Shown: one piece after another, positions 11,887-22,506 of the stretch
Layout of the letters: each line of letters starts with the position of its first letter
Position numbering within the stretch: position 1 is the first letter of the stretch
From: Dugong dugon
Lineage: Eukaryota > Chordata > Mammalia > Sirenia > Dugongidae
Assembly (NCBI GenBank): GCA_030035585.1
Contig: CM057462.1
Span: 141,324,734-141,388,733 of the forward strand
Direction of reading: 5' to 3'
DNA: 64,000 bases
Program-made: the position numbers and the translations under genes
The notes under the pieces: model-generated
Seen by the model: the letters and a program-made list of their open reading frames with translations, nothing else
What the model was told of the DNA's origin: nothing
The model's database searches: none

Positions 11887-12693
11887 AATTTCCTGGCATC
11901 CCAGATGGGACCCTACTTGGGGTCCCCCTGAGTCATCTATTGGAGCGGACCCAACCTGAACTCTTTTTGTTCAGCACCCTTGGGGCTTGGTAAGTTCAAA
12001 CTCCGAGAGTTTACTTTCAATTTGGCTCGAAAGAAAGGCATAGAATGTGTGTTGTGTGTGTGTTTACCAGGTTATCTGCTTCCAGTTGGTGAACCGTGAA
12101 TCTGGAAGGTTGGCATAGACATCTCTATCTATTCAGATTGAGAGACTGAAACCCTTCCAGCCTGGCCTGGCTCTGAGGAGTGGAGGTGAAATTCTCCAAT
12201 TGAAAGACTGAGATTAGAAGTCTCTCCATCTAGTACTGGGGATAGATGGTATCTGGAAGATTGAAGTGTGGGCTGGACCTCACTAAGACCATCTTAATTC
12301 CCCTTTCCCTCTCTGGCTTGTCTGGTGTGAGGGCTCTGTCCGTCTATTTGTCTGTCCATCTTATGTGTATAGTATATGGAAATTGATTAGTGGAAAGACA
12401 TTCAGACTGAATCAGAACATACCTATAGAGACTCCTAGGAGTTTATCATTTGGGCTGAAGAAAGAGATACATGGGGAGAGCAGACTTTCAGTCTAGAAGG
12501 GATTTGGACCACAATACAGGGAACGCTCTGGACAGAGTGTTTTCAAAAAGAAGTTCTCTCCAGAATCTGGGACAACTCCTGGCTGCCGCATGATAGACAA
12601 TAAATTCCTACTGGACTAAGAAGAAAAAGCTGGTGGTATCAACTATCCATAAACATAAAAAGCTAGGTTCTTGGGAACAGTTAATTGGACAGA
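11887..12693 (+). other. Retroviral leader with candidate primer-binding site
   Basis: An 800-base untranslated leader between the 5' LTR and gag. A primer-binding site should begin TGG close to the LTR end. The best candidate is TGGCATCCCAGATGGGAC at 11894-11911, seven bases past the inferred LTR end, which is further than usual. A second TGG occurs at 11879. I could not match either to a specific tRNA with confidence. Confidence 0.5.
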
Positions 12694-14270
12694 ATGGGAA
12701 ATCACAAAAGCATACCAGGGGATTAACCCCTAGCGTGCATTCTTAAACATTGATAACTTCTTCTTATGATCAATTAAAGAAAAAGAAACTTACATTTTTC
12801 TGCAACACTCCCTGGCCTCAGTATACCCTCACTGACTAGGAGAAATGGCCTTTGTATGGGTCTCTGAATTTTAATACTATTTTAAAGCTGTACTTATTCT
12901 GCAAGAGGGAGGAAAAATGGGATGAAATTCCCTACATTCAAGCTTTTATGGCCCTCTACCAGAATAAGGGGCTACAAACAAAATAAAAATTGACTCCATA
13001 GCTCTAGCTATTGAAGCTCAATTTAAAAAGCCTCCAAAGGAATCTAGGGAACCAGTCCTTTTGGAGTATCCCCTTTTGAATGGAGGTCCAGCGCTGACTC
13101 CACCAATGTCTCTGCCTGAACCTCCAGCATACCTCCCTCCCAGCTCCCCTTCCCCTGTTGTTTTTGATCCTGTCCTCAACACTCCTGCCCCCCTTCCCTT
13201 ACTCTTCATTCAGGACCCACAGCTTCTTTGGTGACGGGTCCCAGAGAGCTTCCCTCTACCCCTATGATCCTCCATCCTCACAACCTTTATCCTCCCCTCC
13301 CAGAATCTAAAAAGACCTCAGGGGGGCTGTACCCCCTGGGAGAGGTAGTAGGTGGACAGGATGGGGCGGTCCGGGTACAGATCCCCTTTTCTGTTTCAGA
13401 TTTAAGTGTGTGTAAAGAGAAACTGGGTAAGTTTTCAGAAGACCTGGAGAAATTTAGAGAGGAGTTTGTTAAACTTAGTCTTAACTTTGTTCTCAGTTGG
13501 CAGGATGCGATAGTAGTTCTCACCACCTGTTGTTCTACTGATGAGAAGAATAGCATACTAGGTAAGACAAGAGAGCGTGCTGACGGCTTTGTCTCCACCA
13601 ACCCCAAGCACAATGTTTTGAAGCTAGGGGATGAGGCAGTTCCTGGAACCGATCCTCAGTGGGATTACCAGGACCGACTGGATTGGGCAAGAATGAAACA
13701 TTTTATAACTTATGAGGTTGAGGGAATGAAAAAGCGTGTCCATAAGCTAGTTAAATATTTAAAGGTCAAAGACATAACATGAAGAAAAGATGAGAACTCT
13801 GCAGCCTTCTTGGATAGGGTGATAGAGAGCTTTAAGAAATTTACCAACATAGATCCAGAGGCACCAGAGTCTGTCCCTCTGCTGGGTCTGCATTTTGTAA
13901 CCCAGAGTGCCCCAGACATTAGAAGCAAACTTCAAAAGTTAGAGGCTAGCCCCCAGACCTTGTTGTCCAAATTAGTGGAGGAAGCCTTTAAGGTTTTTGA
14001 CAACAGAGATAATTATGGTGGAAGAAGATAGAAAGGACAGGAGGATGGAAAGAAAGGCTCAGTTGTTGGCTATAGTTATTCAGGGACCACCTCAAAGTAC
14101 CCCCCGGGCCTGGGTCATCACAGGTAAGTGGCCAACCTGACAGACCTTGGAGCCGCCCTTCAGGACCGCCAGCAAAGCTGGGGCCCCAACAGCGTGCATA
14201 ATGCATGAAAGAGGGACACTAGAGATGGGAGTGCCCAGACCATCCTCAATTGGGAAGGCCAGGATGCTAC
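12694..14270 (+). pseudogene. gag: Retroviral gag (matrix, capsid, nucleocapsid), decayed
   Basis: ATG at 12694 gives MGN, a glycine-2 myristoylation start, but a stop follows after ten codons. A long open stretch at 13228-13779 covers a proline-rich segment and then the capsid start (residues VRVQIPFSVSDLSVCKEKLG), typical of class I Gag. A TGA at 13780 interrupts it. The same frame resumes to a TAG at 14029 with the capsid C-terminal region (13810-14031). A single nucleocapsid zinc knuckle is recognisable in another frame near 14188-14235 (CMKEGH, then a cysteine) with its first cysteines and an aromatic lost to mutation. Gag would form the particle core; this copy cannot be translated through. 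Confidence 0.85.
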
Positions 14271-14339
14271 CCCAATCATGACCCCAAGTTGCAGTTGCCA
14301 CAGCTCTCTGAGTGATGAGGCCCAGAGGACTGTCCAGCT

Positions 14340-14774
14340 CCCGTGAAACAACAACAGCTGATCTCCATCACCCCTGTGGAAACTTGGGTTACTTTTGACA
14401 TGGCAGGTAGGAAAACTGAATTTTTACTTGATACGGGAGCAGCCTACTCGGTCTTAAACAAAGCTATTGGCAAGCTCTCTGATTGAGACTGTGTGATAAC
14501 GGGAGTCTCAGGGCAGTCCCAGATTAAGAAGTTTACCTTCCCTTTATCTTGTGAGGTAGGTACATGCACCCTATCTCTCTCTTTCCTATATGTTCTGGAG
14601 TGTCCTGTCCCTTTGCTCAGTAGGGATCTATTAACCAAATTAAGGGCTACTGTTTTTCTCTCTGGGGATCAAGTCACTGTAGAAATAGTTAGAAGTCAAG
14701 GGGCAGGACTCCTAGCATTCATTGAGACAGGGGTTCTACACAAAGGACACCTAACATCTCTCAGTATATTTTAA
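14340..14774 (+). pseudogene. pro: Retroviral aspartic protease, decayed
   Basis: The active-site motif LLDTGAAYSVL is visible with the aspartate codon at 14430-14432. A TGA at about 14485 breaks the frame, which then continues open over 14493-14774 with the protease-like segment and the hydrophobic turn near LLSRDLLTKL. The protease would cleave Gag and Pol polyproteins. It sits between gag and reverse transcriptase, as in class I proviruses. Confidence 0.8.
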
Positions 14775-16690
14775 CCAAAGTGAACCCATTGGTTGGAATG
14801 TAAACCAACCAGGAAAGGCCAACAATGCTAATCCTGTCCAGGTTGAACTAAAACCTGGAGCTGCTCTCCCTTGGTGCAAGCAATAGCCACTTAAGCCAGA
14901 GGCAAGAGCTGTGATTAAACCAGTGTTAGGTAAGTTCCACAGACAAGGGCTTACTGAGCCTTGCCAGTCCCCTTGCAACACTCCCATTTTACCTGTCAGA
15001 AAGCCTAATGGAGAATACTACTTTGGGCAAGATTTAAGAGCAGTGAATAAGGTTGTAGTAACAATTCACTCGCTGATCCCCAACCTGTATACTCTGCTTA
15101 CCCAGGTACCTGCAGCTGCCACCTACTTTACTATGCTAGATTTAAAGGATGCTTTCTTTTGTGTACTTTGCCTCCCAAGAATTATTTGCTTTTGAATGGG
15201 GGGACCAAGATACTAGAGTAAGAAGCCAGTTTAAATGGACAGTCCTTCCCCAAGGTATCAAAAACTCTACTGACCTGTTTGGTTTAAACTTGGCTAAAGC
15301 CCTTAGGGATTTAAAGCTGAAAAAAGGAATATTACTCCAGTATGTAGATGACTTATTGTTAGCTAGTGAAGACTAAGATAGTTTAGATAAGAATACTATA
15401 GAGACCCTGAATCATTTGATAAATCAAGGTTACAGGGTTTCTCCTGAAAAGGCCCAGATTACACAAAAAGAAGTGAAATATTTAGAGTTTCCGCTTTCTT
15501 CTGGCATCTGACAACTACTGCCTGAGTTAAAACTAGCCATAACTTCCCTTTCACCTCCCACCACATGGAAACAATTACGAGGCTTCTTAGGTATGGCTGG
15601 ATTTTGTAGAATCTGGATACCCAACTTTGGGCTAATAGCAAAACCCTTATATGAATCTCTAAAAGGGAAAGAAAGCCAACCCTTAGAATGGACTCAAGAA
15701 TGCCAAACAGCATCTGAAACCATTAAACTAGACTTGGGTACAGCCTCTGCATTAGGCCTTCCAGACTTAAGGAAACCTTTCAGACTATATGTTCATGAGA
15801 GACAAGGACAGGACTTGGGAGTACTCACCCAACAAACTGACCTCTTACTAGGATAGTTGCCTATTTTCTAAACAATTAGACCCAGTAGCACGAGGTTGGC
15901 TAGCCTGCTTGCAAGCAGTAGTGGCCACTGCAATCCTGGTTAAAGAAGCATCTAAATTGACTTTAGGACAACCTATGGAGGTGCTGACACCCCATCAGGT
16001 TCAGACTGTTTTAGACGTTAAAGAAGGGAATTGGTTTTTGGGAGGCAGGATAACCCAATACTAGGCTGTATTACTAGACTCTCCTGAAGTGATTTTAAAG
16101 GTTTGTCAGGTTTTAAATCCTGCCACACTCTTACCTGGTACAACCGCCAATGACCACGAGCTAGCCCATAACTGTACTGAAACAATAGACCAAGATTATT
16201 CCAGCAGGCCTGATCTGAAAGACAGTCCTTTAGAGAATGCAGATGAGAATTGGTTCACTGATGGGAATAGTTTTGTAGAACGAGATATTCACAAAGCAGG
16301 ATATGCCACAGTGAGTTTACATGACAGTGTAGAAGCCTGGCCTTTGTGTCCCCAAATCGCTGCACAAAACGCAGAGCTTGTCACCCTTATGTGAGCACTA
16401 CAATTGGCAAATGACAAGAGAATTAACATATATACAGATTCTAAATACTCCATCATCCATGCTCATGGGGCTATTTGGAAAGAAAGAGGGCTTTTAAACT
16501 CAAAGCACTCTCCCATTAAGTATGGTCTTCTCATTTTGGAACTTCTAGAGGTAGTACAACAATTTGCTGAAGTGGCTGTTATAAACTGTAGGGGACATCA
16601 AAAAGAGAACACCCCAGTTTCGTGGCGTAACAGCAAAGCAGATCCTGTGGCTAAAAAGGCAGCTCAGGTACAGTCCCCAGTAATTTAGAT
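14775..16690 (+). pseudogene. pol: Retroviral reverse transcriptase and RNase H, decayed
   Basis: Reverse transcriptase begins after about 14820 and is broken by a TAG near 14883. 14911-15195 carries the fingers region (TPILPVRKPNGEY) and motif A (LDLKDAFF). A frameshift near 15160 leads to 15149-15376 with VLPQGIKNS and the catalytic YVDD at 15341-15352. In-frame stops at 15374 and 15509 precede the thumb and connection (15593-15856). After another frame change, RNase H spans 16089-16688 across a TGA near 16392. It keeps all four acidic residues in FTDGNSF, NAEL, YTDSKYS and SKADPVA. Motifs are well preserved although the frame is broken at least six times. Confidence 0.9.
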
Positions 16691-17925
16691 GGCTCTCATT
16701 CCCGACATTAACCTTTCAACCCTTAAACCCCAGTACAGCTCAGAAGATATTCAGGATGCAGAAACTCAGAGATTTGAGAAACAGATCGATGGTTGATATC
16801 AAAATGAAAATAAAAGGGTCTACATCCCTGGCAGCCAACTCTGGAAAGTGGTTAAGGTGGCCCATGAAGTCAGTCATTATGGCCAAGGGATGTTACTTCT
16901 TCAGCTTAAAACTCTAATACAAGGAAGAAACCTGAAAAATGTAATACAACAGGTTTCTAAAAGCTGCGAGATATGTTTAAGAAACAATCCAAATACTCAC
17001 CCCACATCTCCTCCTTTGATAAAACTTGTGCAACATTGGGGAACATACTCAAGGGAGGATTGGTGAATAGATTTTATGGTGATGTCTCCGTGCCAAGGAT
17101 TCAAATACCTGTTGGTTTTCGCAGACACCTTCACAGGATGGGTAGAGGCCTTTCCTGCTAGGACTGAGAAGGCTACTGAAGTATGTAAATGGCTTCTAAA
17201 AGAAATCATACCCAGGTTCAGCCTGTGTTGGTCCCTCCAGAGCAACAGCGGCCCTGCCTTTATGGCTAAAATAACTCAGAGTTTATCCCAATCCTTAAAC
17301 ATCATATATAGGCTCCACTCAGCATGGAGACTTCAGTCCTCAAGAAAGGTTGAGAGAAGGAACAAAACTCTAAAAAGAACTCTTGCAAAAGTATTCCAAG
17401 AAACTCAAGAAATCTGGATTAATGTTACCTATTGCTTTGATTAGTGTACAGGCCATCCCTAGAGGAGCTCTAAAGCTAAGCCCATTTGAATTGACTTATG
17501 GAAGACCTTTTCTCAAAGTAGATGATCTTTTAGCTCAAGAGACACAAAAAACATTAAAATATATCATTAATCTGGGAGAAGTACAGAAAGCACTCCAATA
17601 ATATGGCAACCAGATACTCCCAGAACCTACAAAAGGTGACTTGCTCAATTTCCAGTCAGGAGACTCGGTACTTTTAAAGACTTAGCGAGAAGGGAGCTCA
17701 GGAGACCAACTGCCTGAAAAATGGGTGGGTCCATACCAAGTATTATTAACAACCCCCTCTGCCCTCAGATTAGAAGGAGTTACTCCATGGGTCCATCACT
17801 CCCAGGTCAAGCCTTTTTCTCCACCTGGACAGCCTGACGAACTGCCTACAAGCCAAGACTCCTACACCTGTGAACCAGTTGAAGGCCTCAAGTGGCTGTT
17901 TAAAAGACAGAACAAGGAACCATAG
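16691..17925 (+). pseudogene. pol: Retroviral integrase, decayed
   Basis: The N-terminal zinc domain (HEVSHYG, then CEIC) lies at 16848-17066 and ends in a TGA. The catalytic core follows at 17076-17444. The first catalytic aspartate (FADTFTGWVEAF) and the glutamate (SSRKVERRNKTLK) are present, but the middle aspartate codon has become asparagine (AAC, 17244-17246, in SNSGPAF). The frame then shifts to 17383-17601 and 17725-17925, ending with the GPYQV motif of the C-terminal domain and a TAG at 17923. Integrase would join viral DNA to host DNA. It is inactive here through both the frame breaks and the active-site change. Confidence 0.88.
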
Positions 17926-17934
17926 ATAAGTAAC

Positions 17935-18063
17935 ATGAAAATAAGTGTAGAAGAAATACTGGGAGTTGTCTTCACCCTGGACATTCTCTTAATCTTTATT
18001 TTAGTTGCAGCTTGTGTGATTTCCCTTTTTGGACCAAGTTATATGCCTTGGTGTATGCTTTAA
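17935..18063 (+). CDS. Short uninterrupted hydrophobic reading frame between pol and env
   Basis: ATG at 17935 opens 42 codons ending in TAA at 18061. It begins MKISVEEILG, has a run of about 20 hydrophobic residues that could span a membrane, and ends near FGPSYMPW. It lies three codons after the integrase stop, in the same frame, and about 50 bases before env. I do not recognise it. It could be a pre-env accessory frame of this retrovirus family, a relic of the Pol C-terminus or env leader, or a chance frame; 42 codons is short enough that lack of stops alone is weak evidence. Confidence 0.35.
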   Translation: MKISVEEILGVVFTLDILLIFILVAACVISLFGPSYMPWCML

Positions 18064-18113
18064 TGAGTCGGTGCTGACATTAGGTGTGGTAGAAACCACC
18101 ACCTAGTATTAAC

Positions 18114-19607
18114 GTGGGAAGTCCTAGTTGGAGACTCCTTATCCTTCTTAACAGGGCCACTGTTACATTAGCTGTTACATTAACCCATTCAGCTTTAACA
18201 TCCAGTAATGCCAACTATTTAATTAATGCTTCCCAAGCCATTGCTTCAGGAAACAGTTTAACACATTGCTGGATCTGTTATCAGACCCCAACAACTGTCG
18301 AAGAGGGAGCCCAGATCCCTTGGGTACTGTCCACACCCATATACAATATTAACCTGACAGCCTTTGGAACAGCTTTTGGGGCAAAGCAACCCCTTCCCAT
18401 ATCTCCATGTCAAGTATCTCCCATACCTGTATTTCATGAAAGTAACTCCTGCTTCCAAATTTGGGATTTGCTAATGTGGATCAATTTTGTTCCCAAACTA
18501 GTACAGGCCCCCTGAGTGTCATGGGAATGCCTTTCCCTTCACATGATGATTAACAGCCCCTGAGAGACAAGAACCCAGTGCTTCCAAAGGATCAATGATA
18601 ATCTTACTAATTTCAGGATTAAGGTCAATAAAATCCAGAACAAAAATAAAATACACCCATTAGGAACCTACTCTGGTTGCAGCCCACTGAATGAAGTCAA
18701 TGTTACACTATCACCACTTCAAGAGTCCTGGCTAAAATTGATCCTTAACCATACTAGTTTGTTTAACAGTTCCTCAGGTATTACCTACTTGTGTCTCCCC
18801 AAAGAATTGATTTTCCTTTGTGGCAACACCATGCTAGGATGCATCAAGCCATTACATGAAAATGGAATATGTACCATTGAGTTTTGCTCATCCCAACCCA
18901 GACCTCATTCAAATATAGAGTCCCTAATTGGGTAGAAAGAGGAATAGGGCTAATAATAGCAGGGATAGTGGGCTTTATTAGAGCCATTGCAGGAATCATA
19001 GCCGGTTCCTGTATCAGAGATCAGTAATATCAAAAATCACTGCAATCACGGAGACAGTATCCCAAGATTCAGGGGAAGGAATTAGAGCCCTCAACCCAGC
19101 CCTAAATTCACAGGTCAAAGTAGTCTTCGACCATCAAATCATTCTGGACTTCCTTCTGGATGAGCAGGGGGAGCCTGTGCAGTCACCAATACCAGCTGTT
19201 GTACCTATGTCAGTACTACAGGACAGGTAGAAATTAGAGCAAAAAATCTACTTGACCTGGCTAAATGGCTTCATAAGTTTAACCAGGGATAATTAGCCAA
19301 AGACATATGGCAAGCTGTAAAAAATGTGCTTCCCTTTGTCACGTGGTTCCTACCTCTCCTGGGACCCTTACTCGTTATTTTACTATTGCTCCTCCTCGGT
19401 CTCTGTTTATCCAACTTGCTGGTAAAATTAATTACTTCCAGATTCGAAAAGTTTCATCTTCAGATGATGCTTGCTCAAGGATTTCAACCCTTTCCACACC
19501 GAGATAAAGAAGAAACACAGCCACCCTATGAAGGGCCTCTTGAGATGCGTGGAAAATACAATAGTTTAGCTCAGGCAGCAGGAGAATTCCACTCCTCTAA
19601 TCAATAG
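18114..19607 (+). pseudogene. env: Retroviral envelope glycoprotein, decayed
   Basis: The probable start is GTG at 18114 (GTGGGAAGTCCT), perhaps a mutated ATG. A hydrophobic signal-like segment follows, then the surface subunit with the CWIC motif (18267-18278), before a stop at 18513. Part of the surface subunit reappears at 18738-18935. A hydrophobic, glycine- and isoleucine-rich stretch at 18932-19018 is in the position of a fusion peptide. The transmembrane subunit carries CX6CC (19176-19202), one stop at 19290, then a leucine-rich membrane anchor (about 19326-19430) and a cytoplasmic tail to the stop at 19605. CWIC with CX6CC is typical of gamma-type envelopes with linked subunits. Multiple stops and frame changes make it non-functional. 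Confidence 0.87.
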
Positions 19608-19695
19608 AACCCTGCATCCCTTATCAGCAGGAAGCAGGTTCAGAAGAAGAGACCTCCGTCCCTAAACCCCACAAGAATGAGAAGTGTGAATTTCT

Positions 19696-19706
19696 CAGGG
19701 GCGAGT
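19696..19706 (+). promoter_or_regulatory. Probable polypurine tract
   Basis: CAGGGGCGAGT lies immediately before the TGAGACC start of the 3' LTR. It is mostly purine with one internal C and is placed where plus-strand DNA priming would begin. Imperfect, so assigned mainly by position. Confidence 0.45.
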
Positions 19707-20291
19707 TGAGACCAGCTAGGGACAAAAAAGGCCTTAAAGAACAAGTTACGTTAGTTAAAAATTTTTCTGGAAGAAGAATGGTGTCAATGTTGTTTGCTTC
19801 TTCCTATTCTGTCTGCTTGCAGCTGTCTTTCAGATCAGTCAATTAGAACTAGAATCCTGGGATGTGCAGTAAGAGACCAAGGTGACTGCCAGATGGCCCT
19901 ATCCCATAACAAGTATTTGCCAGATGGCCCTATCCCATAACAAGTATTGCCTAGGAACCAAAAGACCCATGCCAAGCAAAATTACCAGACATACATCATC
20001 GAGCAGGGACTGAGTCCACTTCAGAAGCAAGAAGTCCATCAGCCACTTCCGTGCCAAATCCTAGCCTGACTCCTTTTTAAATATGTATGAAATCAATGAA
20101 TACGTATGACTTTCCCTTTCTCACGTGTACAAAACTTCCTCCAGCCCTTTGTTCAGAGAGAGTGCTTTGGGAATGATCCCCCCGTCTCCTTACTCACTGC
20201 AAATAATAAACTATGCCTTGCTTTAACTCCATTTGACTCTTAGTTATTCTTAACAAGAGTACAAGTGGTGAACGCATTGCATTCAGTACCA
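19707..20291 (+). repeat. 3' LTR of the endogenous retrovirus
   Basis: 585 bases with canonical TG and CA ends. It is longer than the 5' LTR chiefly because a 30-31 base U3 unit beginning GCCAGATGGCCCTATC is present twice in tandem (19888-19918 and 19919-19948). AATAAA occurs at 20205-20210. The TATA-like box of the 5' LTR reads GTGTACAAAAC here. It is followed by CCAC and the remaining end of the host AfroSINE. Confidence 0.9.
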
Positions 20292-20305
20292 CCACCAGGA
20301 CTCCA
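20292..20305 (-). repeat. AfroSINE, remaining end after the retrovirus
   Basis: CCACCAGGACTCC completes the SINE interrupted at 11335; CCAC is the duplicated target. Confidence 0.75.
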
Positions 20306-20481
20306 TATGACCCAGTAATCCCAATGCTAACCACAAACACAGAAGAAGTAAAGGCAGGAATGCAAACAGAATTTCAGCACTTTTCACAATAGCCAAAAGG
20401 TAGAAATATCCAAAATGTCCATTAAAAGATAAATGAATAAACAAAATGTGTATATACATACATATATGCATATATATATAT
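20306..20481 (+). mobile_element. Old L1 3' part, second segment
   Basis: Continues the L1 at 10652-11171: ATATGACCCAGTAATCCC, GGAATGCAAACAGAATTTC, CCAAAATGTCCATTAAAAG. It ends in a TATA-rich run before the next AfroSINE. Confidence 0.82.
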
Positions 20482-20638
20482 ATGCCCATATGCATTGCTT
20501 TTGATTCCGACTCATAGCAACCCTGTAGGACAGAGTAGAACTGCTTCATAGAATTTCTAAGGAGCAGCTGGTGGATTTGAACTGCTGCCTTTTTGGTCAG
20601 CAGCCAAGCTCTTAACCACTATGCCACCAGGGCTCCAG
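20482..20638 (-). repeat. AfroSINE
   Basis: Reverse-strand copy with GATTCCGACTCATAGCAACC, GGACAGAGTAGAACTGC and ACTATGCCACCAGGGCTCC. It abuts the (AC)n run and splits the old L1. Confidence 0.9.
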
Positions 20639-20974
<336 letters not shown>

Positions 20975-21046
20975 CTCATAGGGTTGCTATGAGTCACACT
21001 CAACTTGACAGCAATGGTTTTTTTTTTTTTTTTTTTTTGGTTTTTC
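20975..21046 (+). repeat. AfroSINE 3' fragment with long T tract
   Basis: ATAGGGTTGCTATGAGTCAC then CAACTTGACAGCAATGG followed by about 20 T: the sense 3' end of an AfroSINE. Confidence 0.7.
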
Positions 21047-21175
21047 AGGGCTGAAAGGGAGGGGATGGGGAGATTTTGTTTGTTTTGGGGCACACTGAGT
21101 TTATGTTAATGGTGGTGGAAAATTTTGGAAAAGGATAGTGATAATGGTGGTACAACAAACAAAATATAATCAGTG

Positions 21176-21790
21176 TCTGTGAGACAAAGAACTCAATTTG
21201 GCCTTTGTCTTTGGGTCCTGAAAGATAGCCCTTGGAATTTGCTAGCAATCAGGTCCCTTTGTTTTCTAAAATAGCCAGGCAACACTTTAGAGAACATGCA
21301 AATGAGTGGGAGGTAGATAGACCTCCTGACAACTAACCTCAGGAAGGCAGGAAGACATGATGCAATTAGTCTTGCATGCTCAATGATTTGATTAATTGTG
21401 ACTATGCAAAGAGGCCACAATCATTATTATGCAATGAAGCCAAAAAAAGGCCCTGCTCGTGGAGGTATTTCTACTTCCTGGATTGGGGAAAGCATGTGCT
21501 TTCAGGAGAGTGGCAGTTTCTTGGGGATAATGCAAGTCTCATGCCCTTATCTCTCCCACACCTCACCTAATGATCTGAAGGACAGAGTCCTCCTAACTTG
21601 TAAGGTCTGACCTAACCCTGGGTGGCTAGGGTCAGAGACAGTGTCACGAGGGTGGCTGGTGATGAAAATAATGGAGAGTGGGAAGGTGAAGACTGGATCC
21701 ATTTCCAGGTGGATCCTTACTTCATAGTTATCAATGAAAGCAGGGTTTGTCCACCTTCCCCTTTATTAGTGCTGTTAGTGCAATGTCACT
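21176..21790 (+). repeat. LTR-like element, first of two related copies
   Basis: Shares with 57951-58620 the words CAATTTGGCCTTTGT, GGGTGGCTAGGGTCAGAGA, GGGAAGGTGA and GACTGGATCCATTTCCA, in the same order and spacing. It looks like an LTR of a lineage-specific element; boundaries and family are uncertain. Confidence 0.45.
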
Positions 21791-21949
21791 GGATTGTAAA
21801 TGTGGACGTTTTTGTATTTGTAAATGTTTTGGTGTATATAATTTCACCACAGTTAAAAAAAATTTCCATAGACTTTACTGAAGGGTTGGTATGACCTGGT
21901 TACTGGTCATTATTCAATGTCAAGAGACAGATGAAGGCACAATTATAAC

Positions 21950-22097
21950 CCCAATGTGGAGTTAATTCTGACTTATAGTGACTCTACAGGACAGAGTAGA
22001 ACAGCCCCATAGGGTTTCCAAGGAGTGGCTGGTGGATTCAAACTGCTGACCTTTTGGTTAGCAGCCGAGCTGTTAACTGTTGTGCCACCAGGGCTCC
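21950..22097 (-). repeat. AfroSINE
   Basis: Reverse-strand copy: ACAGGACAGAGTAGAACAG, ATAGGGTTTCCAAGGAGTGG, TGTTGTGCCACCAGGGCTCC. Confidence 0.9.
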
Positions 22098-22332
22098 ATA
22101 GGGTAGGTAAGTGTAAAGTTCTTTTTATTTCTGTACAAGTCTGTATCACATAGCTCTTAGATTATGGCAGCAGCCTTCTAATTGGTCTTTCTGCCTGCAT
22201 TGTTCAATTCAATCTAACAGAATAATTGTTCTAAAACAATTTTTGTGACATATAATTTTCCTGAGTGGGGGGAGACTCTGTGATTCCCAGGTTTTTATAG
22301 AATAATGTTTACTGATAGATATTTAGAGCTGT

Positions 22333-22496
22333 AAAACAAAACCAAACCCTGTTGTCATCAAATCGATTCTAACTCATAGCACTCTATAGGACAGAGTAGA
22401 ACAGCCCCACAGGGTTTCCAAGGAGCGACTGGTAGAGTCGAACTGCTGACCTTTTGGTTAGCAGCCTGGGCTCTTAACCATTACCACCAGGGCCGC
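22333..22496 (-). repeat. AfroSINE
   Basis: Reverse-strand copy starting with an A-rich tail (AAAACAAAACCAAACCC) and ending TTACCACCAGGGCCGC, directly next to a tRNA-Val-like sequence. Confidence 0.9.
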
Positions 22497-22506
22497 AAAA
22501 GGACAC

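Larger units (their letters stand above)
11336..20291 (+). mobile_element. Complete but decayed class I endogenous retrovirus
   Basis: A provirus of about 9 kb: 5' LTR (11336-11886), leader, gag, protease, reverse transcriptase-RNase H, integrase, env and 3' LTR (19707-20291). The flanking CCAC at 11332-11335 and 20292-20295 fits the short duplication made by class I integrases, and the host sequence on both sides is one AfroSINE. Gamma-type traits are gag opening with MGN, a CWIC motif in the surface subunit and a CX6CC motif in the transmembrane subunit. Every major gene carries stops or frameshifts, so it cannot produce virus. By eye the LTRs differ at about 45-50 of 545 positions (8-9%), so it is old. 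Family assignment below class I was not possible. Confidence 0.93.

Noticed and set aside
11895..12693. Additional retroviral gene between the 5' LTR and gag
   Set aside because: No frame of useful length with a recognisable domain was found, and the length is normal for a class I leader.
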